Assembly (NCBI GenBank): GCA_903904815.1
Contig: CAIVDU010000063.1
Location: 1-50,161, forward strand
Source of the DNA: an uncultured Armatimonadota bacterium
Lineage (GTDB): Bacteria > Armatimonadota > Fimbriimonadia > Fimbriimonadales > Fimbriimonadaceae
Reading direction: 5' to 3'
DNA length: 50,161 nucleotides
The notes under the pieces were generated by a model. The model did no database searches and had not been told where the DNA came from. It saw nothing but the letters and a program-made list of their open reading frames with translations. A program made the position numbers and the translations under genes. Position 1 is the stretch's first letter, and each line of letters begins with the position of its first letter. This document shows, one piece after another, positions 34,844 to 42,485 of the stretch.

Positions 34844-35227
34844 ATGCTTTCGAAGTCTTCCAAGTTCGCGATCGTCCTCATTGGTGGAGTACTCCTCGGA
34901 GGATGCCGGTTCAAGGGTTATGAATCGTTTGAGAGTGCGACGACCGTGCCCGATCAGCCCCGCGTTCTCGCAGGTGATCCGGGAGCATCTGGTGGAATCG
35001 CCTCGGCCAGCGGCGGAACCAAGACAGTCACTCGCTATGGCGAAGGCTCCAGAGCCACTGCTCCCGAACCGTTAAACCCCGCCTACGATCAGCCAGCGAA
35101 GGGAAGCGGACAGCAGCCTGGTGAAGGCACCGTTGAAGCCGCTCCGGGTTATGGCCACGCAAACGGCCCCGCCTTCCAGAACACTCCTGGTTCGGTTAGC
35201 AGCACCACCACGCGATCCCACAGATAA
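34844..35227 (+). CDS. Small lipoprotein of unknown function
   Basis: 127 residues. A lipoprotein signal is clear: KFAIVLIGGVLLGGC with lipobox Leu-Gly-Gly-Cys. The mature ~105 residues are low in hydrophobicity, rich in Gly, Ser, Pro and Thr, and probably disordered (GASGGIASASGGTKT, KGSGQQPGEG). I recognise no family. It would be an envelope-anchored, flexible protein. The promoter looks leaderless; no ribosome site precedes the ATG. A terminator-like hairpin at 35259-35288 follows. Confidence 0.7.
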   Translation: MLSKSSKFAIVLIGGVLLGGCRFKGYESFESATTVPDQPRVLAGDPGASGGIASASGGTKTVTRYGEGSRATAPEPLNPAYDQPAKGSGQQPGEGTVEAAPGYGHANGPAFQNTPGSVSSTTTRSHR

Positions 35228-35258
35228 TTTCCAGTTCAATCTGAACGAAAATGACAAC

Positions 35259-35300
35259 GCCCGGCACTCATTCGCATGAGAACCGGGCATTGTTTCTTTG
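35259..35300 (+). terminator. Terminator-like hairpin overlapping the next start codon
   Basis: Outer arms GCCCGG and CCGGGC, inner arms CTCAT and ATGAG, loop TCGC, then a T-rich run (ATTGTTTCTTTG). The inner ATGAG contains the ATG at 35276 proposed for the DUF4349 lipoprotein. Confidence 0.6.
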
Positions 35301-36268
35301 TGGCACTCGTGATCGTCTTCGCAATCGGATGCGACTCGGGGAATCGTGGGGACGGAAACGTCGCGGCGAGTTCCGCTCTTCCGACGGACAGCATCGCGGT
35401 TTCGGGAGCTCAGATGAAGAGTCAACTGAGATCAGAGATCTCGCTTCCGACTCCGGGCGCAGCAAAAGGCGCGTTTAAACGAAACCCTGAGTTTATGTCT
35501 CGAAATATTCAGACGGTTTCCAACCCTTCCAGTCCCGCTCCGAGTCCAATCCTCCCACTGATCGTCACCCAGCGAGCTATGGTTCGAAAGGCTGAGCTAG
35601 CCATGCGAGTCAAATCCATCGAGCCAGCTGAACATGAGATTGAAAAACTCGTGGCGAATGAACAGGGATATGTTGACAGTGCGGCAAGTACCGACTTAGC
35701 GTCGGACAATCCCCAGATCACGGTTACTCTTCGGGTGCCCGCTAACAAGTTTGAATCGACGATCACCACCATCGAGGCGATGGGTGTCCGATTGAGTAAG
35801 ACCATCAACTCCGCGGATGTCACCGGCCAGCTTGTCGATCTCGACGCTCGTCTCAAGAGCCTGTCGGCCGAAGAGAATACGTATCAAACGATGCTAAGCG
35901 AAGCCCATAGCATGGACATGGTCATGCAGTTTCGAGACAAGCTCACCGAACTCCGATCCCAGATTGAAAGCATCAACGGACAGAGAAAGGCGATGGGAGA
36001 ACTCGCTAGCCTCTCGACGCTATCGGTCACTTTGACGCAGAGTGCGGTGCCGGTTGCCGCGTCACGAGACACTAGTTGGCTAGGTGAAACTTGGGCCCAA
36101 GCATCCACCTCCGCGGCACTCGCAACGCGTACCGTAGTGACTGCGGGCATCTGGATCATTGCCCTGTGTCCCTTCTGGATCCCCGGGCTCCTCATTTTGA
36201 GACGAATTGTTTTGAAAGCCCGCTCTCAATTCGCAACCCTTCACTCTCCCGGAAGTACTATTCAGTAG
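35276..36268 (+). CDS. DUF4349-domain lipoprotein
   Basis: 330 residues. N-terminal signal HCFFVALVIVFAIGC, likely lipidated at the Cys. Residues ~100-310 fit DUF4349: AMVRKAELAMRVKSIEPAEH, VTLRVPANKFESTITTIEAM, DLDARLKSLSAEENTYQTML, then a coiled-coil stretch (KLTELRSQIESINGQRKA) and LSTLSVTLTQ. A C-terminal membrane helix follows (WIIALCPFWIPGLLILRRIV) with a basic tail. The family is found in envelope proteins of unknown function. The ATG lies inside a terminator-like hairpin with no ribosome site, so the start is uncertain; a GTG at 35300 would shorten the signal too much. Confidence 0.8.
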   Translation: MRTGHCFFVALVIVFAIGCDSGNRGDGNVAASSALPTDSIAVSGAQMKSQLRSEISLPTPGAAKGAFKRNPEFMSRNIQTVSNPSSPAPSPILPLIVTQRAMVRKAELAMRVKSIEPAEHEIEKLVANEQGYVDSAASTDLASDNPQITVTLRVPANKFESTITTIEAMGVRLSKTINSADVTGQLVDLDARLKSLSAEENTYQTMLSEAHSMDMVMQFRDKLTELRSQIESINGQRKAMGELASLSTLSVTLTQSAVPVAASRDTSWLGETWAQASTSAALATRTVVTAGIWIIALCPFWIPGLLILRRIVLKARSQFATLHSPGSTIQ

Positions 36269-36404
36269 GCGTTCGCGCCGAGTCATGCCCGCAAGAAACG
36301 CCTTTACCCGACGATTCCGCCGCCCTTTTCGTGTGCGCTGGAGCGACTTAGGGCCTCCTCGTCTGGATTCTGGCGGCACGTCGATGCCGAAGGCGTTTCA
36401 CCAA

Positions 36405-36446
36405 TACGGGTCACTCGTTGACCGAGTGACCCGTATCTTTTTCTCC
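36405..36446 (+). terminator. Intrinsic terminator after the DUF4349 gene
   Basis: Perfect 13-bp stem TACGGGTCACTCG with CGAGTGACCCGTA, loop TTGAC, followed by TCTTTTTCTCC. It ends one base before the ATG at 36447. Confidence 0.8.
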
Positions 36447-37499
36447 ATGGACCCCGACACCGTGGAGAAGGTCTTGCAAACCTATCGGCAGCGGTATGGC
36501 GACGGCGCCTATGCCTACGCCAAGAGAACGATTGCCAGTTGGCAACACGGCCAGGTTCGCCATGTCGGTCAGACCGTTATGCGGCTCCTCGAGGTCGTGC
36601 CGATGTTCGTCGATCTCGACACGAAGTTCGAGCTCGTCCGCATCATGCGGGAAGAGACCCTTCGGAGGCTAAAGCAAACCAAGATTTACATGGACCTCCG
36701 CCCCGACGAAGACCTCGGCGAGCTCATGCAGCAGCTCCGAGACGTCGTGCAGGCCCAGATTGCAATTGAACTGCCTCCCGGTTATCTAGAGATGCAGGCG
36801 TGGCTCAGCGCGGGAGACGCCGTAGTTTTTCAGCGAATGATTCGGGCCACTGAAAGAGAGCTGCTGCTGGAAAAGAGCGAAGATTTTCTTAAACGGGTCC
36901 GTTATCTCCAATATATCCGCCGCGAAATCCATATTCCGGTAAGAATGAAGGCAGTATTCGAACTTCCTACTGCCTCGATTACGTTACGGATCGTAAACCG
37001 TAAAAAAGCGACGATGACCAACGAGGAACTCCCAGAAGAAGATCACGGTTCTAAAAAGGCCACAGTGACCAACCACGTCTTGCCGGACGACGATCACGGG
37101 TTGCTAGCCAGATGGAATGACCTGGAACTTGAGACTCGATTCAAGAGCGGAGAGGTTTCGTATCCCGAATACGTGCTCCGAAACATGGACCAGTTCTTCA
37201 GCAAGGAAGAACAATCTGAACTCCACAAGATTGCCGCCATGCACGGACTGGAGCTTGAACGACTTCTCATGGAGATTCAGATCAAGAGCCGGACCAGCGA
37301 AGCCGATCTGCAGAAGCTTCTCACCACTCTGAAGACGCTTCAAGAGAAGAACATCACGGCGGACGTTCTGAGCCGTCATGAAACCCCCAGTGGCCACATC
37401 GAGATAAGTGCGCGAAGCCGTAAGAAATACTTCGGCTGTCTTCCGTGGTTCGTGATAGTCACGTTTCTTGGGGTGGCCGCGTTGCTCCTCTTTGTTTGA
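36447..37499 (+). CDS. Tail-anchored protein of unknown family with internal 17-residue repeat
   Basis: 350 residues from the ATG at 36447. Longer frames (ATG 36384 or 36285) would be read through a strong terminator, so the shorter start is preferred, although no ribosome site is seen. Residues 1-190 are mostly helical and charged (MDPDTVEKVLQTYRQRYGD, RIMREETLRRLKQTKIYMDL). Then comes a direct tandem repeat of 17 residues (KKATxTNxxLPxxDHGx), followed by ~110 helical residues (FSKEEQSELHKIAAMHGLEL) and a C-terminal membrane helix (WFVIVTFLGVAALLLFV) that ends the protein. It would be anchored in the inner membrane with its bulk in the cytoplasm. I do not recognise the family. Confidence 0.7.
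   Translation: MDPDTVEKVLQTYRQRYGDGAYAYAKRTIASWQHGQVRHVGQTVMRLLEVVPMFVDLDTKFELVRIMREETLRRLKQTKIYMDLRPDEDLGELMQQLRDVVQAQIAIELPPGYLEMQAWLSAGDAVVFQRMIRATERELLLEKSEDFLKRVRYLQYIRREIHIPVRMKAVFELPTASITLRIVNRKKATMTNEELPEEDHGSKKATVTNHVLPDDDHGLLARWNDLELETRFKSGEVSYPEYVLRNMDQFFSKEEQSELHKIAAMHGLELERLLMEIQIKSRTSEADLQKLLTTLKTLQEKNITADVLSRHETPSGHIEISARSRKKYFGCLPWFVIVTFLGVAALLLFV
37002..37103 (+). repeat. Two 51-bp in-frame direct repeats
   Basis: Units 37002-37052 and 37053-37103 each encode KKAT-x-TN-xx-LP-xx-DHG. Protein identity is higher than DNA identity in the third codon positions, so the repeat seems retained by selection. Residues between the two helical domains, probably a linker. Confidence 0.75.
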
Positions 37500-37540
37500 C
37501 TCTAGCCACCGTTGCCGCGCGTCAACTCGCGAACGTGGAA

Positions 37541-37546
37541 TAAGCT
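37541..37546 (+). promoter_or_regulatory. Leaderless -10 element (TAAGCT)
   Basis: TAAGCT ends 7 bases before the ATG at 37554. The interval TTAGGAA contains a partial AGGA, so weak ribosome binding is also possible. Confidence 0.4.
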
Positions 37547-37553
37547 TTAGGAA

Positions 37554-38588
37554 ATGGCAAAAATAGGGGTGATGGGTTGTGGCGCGGTTTCGGATTTTGG
37601 ACACGTGCCCGCGATACTCCAGACCGAAGGTTTGGAACTCGTCTCGCTCTATGACCCCAACCGCGACCGAGTCGAGGGCATGGCGGCGAAATTCGGGGGC
37701 ATTCGCGCCTATACGAATCAGGACGAGTTCATTCGTTCAGGCCTTGATGCCGTCCTGATCGCATCCCCACCGACTGTTCACAGAGAAAACGTCCTTGCGG
37801 CGGCGGCCGCCGGGCTTCATGTGCTGTGCGAGAAGCCGATCGCCATGAACGATCATGAAGCGGCCGAGATGATCGATGCCATGAAGAAGGCAGACCGGAT
37901 GCTGCTGGTGGGATTCGTCTACCGATTCAGCCCGGTTGCTCTTCAGATCCGTGAGTGGATCAAGGAAGGCCTCATCGGGGAAGTTCGCTCGTTGAGACTC
38001 ATCTATATCTGGGATCTCCACGGGCAGTATGAGCCTGTGTCACCCGAGGAGTGGATTGAGAGTCCACGCTGGAAAGGAAGGATGCTGGAAGGAGGCCCCA
38101 TGGTCGACTGCGGAGTCCATCAGATTGATCTGTCCCGGTGGTGGTTGCATGACGAGATCGAGAGATTCGAGTGTCATGGAGCGTGGGTGGCCGATTACGA
38201 AGCGCCGGACCACGTCTACCTTCATATGGACCACGTGCGCGGCGCCCACACGATGGTCGAGATGGGCTTCAGCTACGGCCACACTTCCCGGGAGCCGAGA
38301 CCGGAGTTCAGCTATCACATTATCGGAACCGGTGGCGTCATTCGATACGACCGCGACGGTTACATCCTCGAGACCCGAAACGGCGGTGGCACTTTCCGAT
38401 CGCCGGGCGCGAGCGAGAAGAATTTTCCCGGGATGCACGCAGAGTTTGCTCAGGCGCTGCGAACCGGTGACCCCGGCCATTTGCCTCGGGCCGAAGATGG
38501 CTTGATCGCCACGAGAATCGCTCGTCAGGCAACGGACATGGCCATCGCAAACCGACTGAGAAATACGGCTCTTACCCACACCGCCTAG
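37554..38588 (+). CDS. Gfo/Idh/MocA-family oxidoreductase (copy 2)
   Basis: 344 residues. Rossmann start AKIGVMGCGAVSDFGHVPAI; then SPPTVHRENVLAAAAAGLH and CEKPIAMN with the conserved Lys. The catalytic region reads GGPMVDCGVHQIDLSRWWL, matching the GxxxDxGxHxxD pattern. It is distinct from the first copy (different loops and C-terminal domain), so it likely acts on another sugar or polyol. It stands alone behind a probable leaderless promoter; the TetR gene follows after 106 bases. Confidence 0.92.
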   Translation: MAKIGVMGCGAVSDFGHVPAILQTEGLELVSLYDPNRDRVEGMAAKFGGIRAYTNQDEFIRSGLDAVLIASPPTVHRENVLAAAAAGLHVLCEKPIAMNDHEAAEMIDAMKKADRMLLVGFVYRFSPVALQIREWIKEGLIGEVRSLRLIYIWDLHGQYEPVSPEEWIESPRWKGRMLEGGPMVDCGVHQIDLSRWWLHDEIERFECHGAWVADYEAPDHVYLHMDHVRGAHTMVEMGFSYGHTSREPRPEFSYHIIGTGGVIRYDRDGYILETRNGGGTFRSPGASEKNFPGMHAEFAQALRTGDPGHLPRAEDGLIATRIARQATDMAIANRLRNTALTHTA

Positions 38589-38662
38589 GCGCCAGTCGAA
38601 CTTTTTGCCACATTCCTCGGGGGGCGCCGTGAGCAGTTTTGTCAGAGGCGAGACTTGCTGTG

Positions 38663-38686
38663 TCTAGTTAGCGTAGTATGACTAGA
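38663..38686 (+). promoter_or_regulatory. Putative TetR operator
   Basis: Arms TCTAGT (38663-38668) and ACTAGA (38681-38686) around a TAGTAT box (38674-38679) that may be the -10 element. It lies 8 bases before the TetR start, as expected for an autoregulated repressor. Confidence 0.45.
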
Positions 38687-38694
38687 TTGGCAAA

Positions 38695-39411
38695 ATGGTC
38701 AGTAAAGCGATAAGTAAGACCCGGGACTGCAGTCGAACTCACGATGTGATTTTGGACGCCGCGCAGGAAGCCTTGCGTGAGCATGGGTTCAAACGGATGA
38801 CCATGGACGACCTAGCAACCCGAGCCGGGTTGGGCAAAGGGACGATCTATCTCTATTTCGAAAGCAAAGACGATGTGGCCCTCTCAGTCATCGACCGGGG
38901 CAATCTTCGCCTACAGGAGCGCCTGAAGGCAATTCTAAAGGGGCAAGGGACCGCGGAGCATCGTCTAAGAGCTATGCTCATCGACCGCGTCATGTTCCGG
39001 TTTGACTGTGCTCATGGATACGCTCAAGGAATGGATGAGTTGTTCTGGGCAATTCGGCCTCAACTTCTCCAACGAAGAGAGAAGTATCACCACGCTGAAT
39101 CGCTCATCCTTGCCGAGCTACTCATCGAAGGCCGTGCGCTCGGTGAGTTCGTTGTCGATGAACCATTTTCCGCCGCCGAGGCGTTCATTACGGCTACCGC
39201 TAGCCTTCTTCCATACAGTCTCGGAGCCGAACAGATGGGTTCCCGGGAAACCGTTTTGGCCCGAATCGATGTGCTTTCGGGTCTCTTAATTCGTTCCGTG
39301 CAACGCTGCGTGTCGGAAATCTCTCTCAATCAACTACCTGCAACGCAGGTCAATCCTGACTACACAAGGGGATCGGTCAGAAAATATGGCGACAAACACA
39401 ACGGAAAATAA
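38695..39411 (+). CDS. TetR-family transcriptional regulator
   Basis: 238 residues. The HTH is typical: ILDAAQEALREHGFKRMTMD then LATRAGLGKGTIYLYFESKD (residues ~18-60). The ligand-binding helices follow (RLRAMLIDRVMFRFD). It probably represses itself and the adaptor gene, with a palindrome just upstream of its ATG as the likely site. It overlaps the adaptor gene by 26 bases, so both share one message. The ligand is likely the compound exported by that pump. Confidence 0.9.
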   Translation: MVSKAISKTRDCSRTHDVILDAAQEALREHGFKRMTMDDLATRAGLGKGTIYLYFESKDDVALSVIDRGNLRLQERLKAILKGQGTAEHRLRAMLIDRVMFRFDCAHGYAQGMDELFWAIRPQLLQRREKYHHAESLILAELLIEGRALGEFVVDEPFSAAEAFITATASLLPYSLGAEQMGSRETVLARIDVLSGLLIRSVQRCVSEISLNQLPATQVNPDYTRGSVRKYGDKHNGK

Positions 39412-41020
39412 ACCTCAAGAAGAATCGACACAGCCTGCGGCCGGACCACAGAATTCATCGGCGACTGAAAATGGTTCTCCAAGTGGGACCCCGTCGGCGC
39501 CCGCTCCTAAGCAAAAGAAGCCCTGGCTCCTCATGGCGGCCGGCGGACTGGTCATCGTTGCGGGAATCTTTGGCGCACGCTATGTTGGCTGGTCCCACGG
39601 ACACGTCGCGACCGACGACGCTCAGATCACTTCCGATCTCGTTTTGATTTCGCCGCAGGTGAGCGGGACGGTAACTCACGTTTACGTCAGCGAAAACCAA
39701 GAAGTAAAGGCAGGGCAGCTACTCGCCGACCTTGATTCCGCAACCTATCAGGTTGCTCTGGACCAAGCTAAGGCGGACGTGGACGTGGCACGGGCACAGG
39801 CCAAAGGCGCCGATGCGACCGTGGGACTCACTTCGGCATCCACCGGGGCGCAAGTCACCGAAGCTCAGGCCGGAGTTTCCCAGGCGAATGCGGGAGTCCA
39901 ATCTTCGCTCGCCGACCTCGGAAAGGCTACGGCCGCAGTTTCCTTCGCTCGCGCTCAGGCCGACAGCGCCACCGCGAACGTGGGCGCTGCCAAAGCCAAC
40001 TACACGGCGGCAGTGGCCGCCCAGGATCGAGCTCAGCAAGGACTCAAGGCAGCGACGGCGCAGGCCGTTACGGCTCAGGCCGCTGTGCGGGCTGCGCAAG
40101 CACAGGTCCGTTCAAACCGGGCCACCGCTGACCGGGCGCGAAGAGACGCCGCGCGGTACCAGACGTTGTTCGCTCAGGGCGCTATTTCCGCTTCCGTCTC
40201 AGACCAGGCGACTTCTGCCTCGGAGATCGCCAACGCACAGCTGCAGGCGTCTCAAGACGCGGTTGCCCAGGCCAATGCAAATCTCCAGTCGGCCCAAGCC
40301 AATGTCGCGGCGGCCCAAAGCCAAATCGATTCGGCGAAGGCGGCCGTTCAGCAGGCCCTAGCCGGGATCGCAGCGGCCAAGGACCAGGCGGAGGCATCGA
40401 AGGATGCGGTGAATCAAGCTATTTCGTCAAAGGCGGCCTTTCAAGCGGCCATCGACAACGCCAAGGCCAAAATTCAACAGGCTGAGGGTCAGCTCACTCA
40501 AGCTCATACGGCCCCAAGCCAGATCCACGTCAGCCAAGCAAACGCGGGTCAAGCGACCGCTCGTATTGAAACGGCTCTGGCCCAGTATGCCAACGCGAAG
40601 ATCAATCTCCAGCGGACCAAGATCTATGCCCCGGTGGATGGTCGGGTGAGCCGTAAATCGGTCACCATTGGCAGCTTGGTCGCTCCGGGAACGCCTCTTA
40701 TGTCTCTCGTCGTTGCCGAACAACCCTGGGTGGTAGCCAACTTCAAGGAGACTCAGCTCACCGACGTGAAGATTGGACAGCCGGTTGAGATCGAGGTTGA
40801 CGCGTTCCCAGGCCGAACTTTCCATGGCAAGGTGGAGAGCCTATCGGCGGGCACTGGGTCCACTTTTGCCCTGTTGCCGCCGGATAACGCAACCGGCAAC
40901 TTTACCAAGGTCGTTCAAAGGATTCCGGTCAAGATTACGCTTGATGCAGGACAACCAGATCTGGATCGGCTCACGGTGGGAATGAGTGTGGCGGCCACGA
41001 TTACGACGAAGTCCGAGTGA
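39386..41020 (+). CDS. EmrA/HlyD-type periplasmic adaptor with long coiled coil
   Basis: 544 residues, longer than the usual ~390 of EmrA. A Pro/Ser-rich cytoplasmic tail (1-45) leads to one membrane helix (WLLMAAGGLVIVAGIFGARY). The first lipoyl half is VSGTVTHVYVSENQEVKAG; then an extended Ala/Gln-rich coiled coil (~130-370); the second lipoyl half and barrel follow (KIYAPVDGRVSRKSVTIGSL, PWVVANFKETQL, IGQPVEIEVDAFPGRTF). It should bridge an MFS or ABC pump to an outer-membrane channel. It is co-expressed with TetR. No EmrB-like pump lies downstream, so the partner is elsewhere. The very long coiled coil suggests a long hairpin across the periplasm. Confidence 0.87.
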   Translation: MATNTTENKPQEESTQPAAGPQNSSATENGSPSGTPSAPAPKQKKPWLLMAAGGLVIVAGIFGARYVGWSHGHVATDDAQITSDLVLISPQVSGTVTHVYVSENQEVKAGQLLADLDSATYQVALDQAKADVDVARAQAKGADATVGLTSASTGAQVTEAQAGVSQANAGVQSSLADLGKATAAVSFARAQADSATANVGAAKANYTAAVAAQDRAQQGLKAATAQAVTAQAAVRAAQAQVRSNRATADRARRDAARYQTLFAQGAISASVSDQATSASEIANAQLQASQDAVAQANANLQSAQANVAAAQSQIDSAKAAVQQALAGIAAAKDQAEASKDAVNQAISSKAAFQAAIDNAKAKIQQAEGQLTQAHTAPSQIHVSQANAGQATARIETALAQYANAKINLQRTKIYAPVDGRVSRKSVTIGSLVAPGTPLMSLVVAEQPWVVANFKETQLTDVKIGQPVEIEVDAFPGRTFHGKVESLSAGTGSTFALLPPDNATGNFTKVVQRIPVKITLDAGQPDLDRLTVGMSVAATITTKSE

Positions 41021-41051
41021 TTCAAGACTAGTCATAAGGACCCATCTACGC

Positions 41052-41081
41052 GGTATCGTTGAAGCAGGTATTCCTACTTGC
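41052..41081 (+). promoter_or_regulatory. Promoter (GGTATCGT) with a hairpin at the predicted transcript start
   Basis: GGTATCGT (41052-41059) is followed by the hairpin GCAGGTA-TTCC-TACTTGC (41064-41081, one G-T pair). The ATG of the first barrel gene lies ~124 bases on, with CGGAG as ribosome site. The arrangement is repeated before the second barrel gene. Confidence 0.5.
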
Positions 41082-41183
41082 ACGTCCCTACAATACGGGC
41101 TTGGGGTTAGTGTACTTTCACTGTCCCGAGCCTGGAACCTTATTGTCTGGATCGTGATCTAGACAACCGGAATACGGAGATAA

Positions 41184-41708
41184 ATGATGTTTAACAAGTC
41201 TTGGATGACGAAAATCGGAGTGGTTGCTGGACTCGCTATGGCTGGAGGAGTCGCATCCGCTCAGTCGAACGGTCCGACCGGTATCTCAGTTCGACTCGGC
41301 GTTTTCTTGCCGACGGGAACTGTCGGCGAGAACATTGGACACACTTGGTTTGCTGGCGGTTTAGATTATAAAATCAACACGGTTCCGGTATCTGCGCCAA
41401 CCGCGTATGCCGGTATGCCCTCCTACCTCAGCATTTCGGGCGACTATTACGAGAAGGGTGGCGATCGAGCGATTCCCGTGGTTCTCAACTACAACTTGCG
41501 GGTCAAAAACTATGTGTTCGCGGTCGGGTTGGGAGCTGAGGACACCAGTTACAGTGGTGGCAGTTCGACGATCGGATTCGCTGGTCAGGTCGCCGCGTCG
41601 TACGACTTTACTGGCATGACTCTCCCGGTATTCCTGCAGGCGAAGTACTTCTTCTCCGGAAAGGACGAATTCCGAGGCGTCGGCCTGTTCGTCGGCGCTC
41701 GCTTCTAA
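41184..41708 (+). CDS. Small outer-membrane beta-barrel-like protein (paralogue 1)
   Basis: 174 residues. A signal peptide (KIGVVAGLAMAGGVASAQ) is followed by ~145 residues of alternating beta-strand character with Gly/aromatic-rich turns: SVRLGVFLPTG, HTWFAGGLDYKI, SGDYYEKGGD, FAVGLGAEDTSYSGGSS, PVFLQAKYFFSG. It ends GLFVGARF, with a terminal Phe as in BAM-inserted barrels. An eight-stranded barrel is likely. The second copy downstream shares the same plan, including GGLDYxxxTxPV and LPVFxxAKYFxS. I do not know its function. CGGAG precedes the ATG. Confidence 0.7.
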   Translation: MMFNKSWMTKIGVVAGLAMAGGVASAQSNGPTGISVRLGVFLPTGTVGENIGHTWFAGGLDYKINTVPVSAPTAYAGMPSYLSISGDYYEKGGDRAIPVVLNYNLRVKNYVFAVGLGAEDTSYSGGSSTIGFAGQVAASYDFTGMTLPVFLQAKYFFSGKDEFRGVGLFVGARF

Positions 41709-41756
41709 ACTCCTGACTCGTCGCCTCGTCAAAATAGGCTGAGGCAACGAATTCGC

Positions 41757-41807
41757 GGTATCGTTGTAGCCGACCTTAACCGCCCTTCAGGGCAGTTAAG
41801 GTCGGCT
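41757..41807 (+). promoter_or_regulatory. Promoter (GGTATCGT) with long hairpin at the predicted transcript start
   Basis: GGTATCGT (41757-41764) is followed at 41768 by a hairpin with 13-bp arms (41768-41780 and 41795-41807) plus an inner GCCC-TTCA-GGGC. No T-tract follows, so a 5' leader structure is preferred over a terminator for paralogue 1; both are possible. The ATG lies ~121 bases after the box. Confidence 0.5.
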
Positions 41808-41885
41808 CCAATTGTAGGTGGCGGCACGTCCTTGCGTGCGTCCCCTTGCGTTTGGCGCCTCAAGGCGGAAACACGGAGGAATAGG

Positions 41886-42407
41886 ATGCATTACAACTTT
41901 TGGACGACTAAGCTCGCTATGGGCATTGCGCTAGGCGCCGCAGCGACAACCTCGATGGGTCAACAGATTACGACCATTGGGAAGAACGCAGACCCAAAAA
42001 TTTCGATTCGAATTGGCGATCTGATACCGATCAATACCGAGGGACGGAACATCGGCAAGTCTTGGTTTGTTGGTGGTATCGACTATCGGGTTGAGACCTT
42101 TCCTGTCGGAGTGGGCAAGTCATACTCGAGCGTCACCGCTGACTACTATCAGAAGAACAGTAACTGGGCGGTTCCAATTGTGTTCGCGATGAACAGCCAG
42201 CAAGGGCGCGAGACGTTTATTGCCGGCTACGGCATCGAAGACTCCCAGTTCAGCGGCGGTAAAGCCGGAATTCGCCTCTGCGGTCAAGTCGGGATCGCTT
42301 ACGACCTTACGACGTCGACGCTCCCTGTATTTGCCGAAGCAAAGTACTTCTATTCCACCCACCGCGAATTTAGCGGGATTGGATTCTTTCTCGGCGCTCG
42401 GTTCTAG
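41886..42407 (+). CDS. Small outer-membrane beta-barrel-like protein (paralogue 2)
   Basis: 173 residues from the ATG at 41886, which has GGAGGA in place and opens the signal peptide (KLAMGIALGAAATTSMGQ). The frame also runs upstream to 41832 but that part is leader. The mature protein matches paralogue 1 in plan: ISIRIGDLIPIN, KSWFVGGIDYRVETFPVG, TADYYQKNSN, YGIEDSQFSGGK, TLPVFAEAKYFYS and a final GFFLGARF with terminal Phe. The two genes with their leaders form a tandem duplication. Function unknown; envelope barrel inferred. Confidence 0.7.
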   Translation: MHYNFWTTKLAMGIALGAAATTSMGQQITTIGKNADPKISIRIGDLIPINTEGRNIGKSWFVGGIDYRVETFPVGVGKSYSSVTADYYQKNSNWAVPIVFAMNSQQGRETFIAGYGIEDSQFSGGKAGIRLCGQVGIAYDLTTSTLPVFAEAKYFYSTHREFSGIGFFLGARF

Positions 42408-42429
42408 TTCCAAGTCAACTTAAAAAGTG

Positions 42430-42461
42430 AAAGCCCCTCCACCAGTCGGCGGAGGGGCTTT
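42430..42461. terminator. Bidirectional terminator between barrel gene and glutamine synthetase
   Basis: Arms AAAGCCCCTCC and GGAGGGGCTTT, loop of ten. T-rich runs follow in both directions (TGCTTTT on plus, CACTTTTT on minus). The two genes converge here. Confidence 0.9.
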
Positions 42462-42485
42462 GCTTTTGCTGCAGTACTCGAACGA

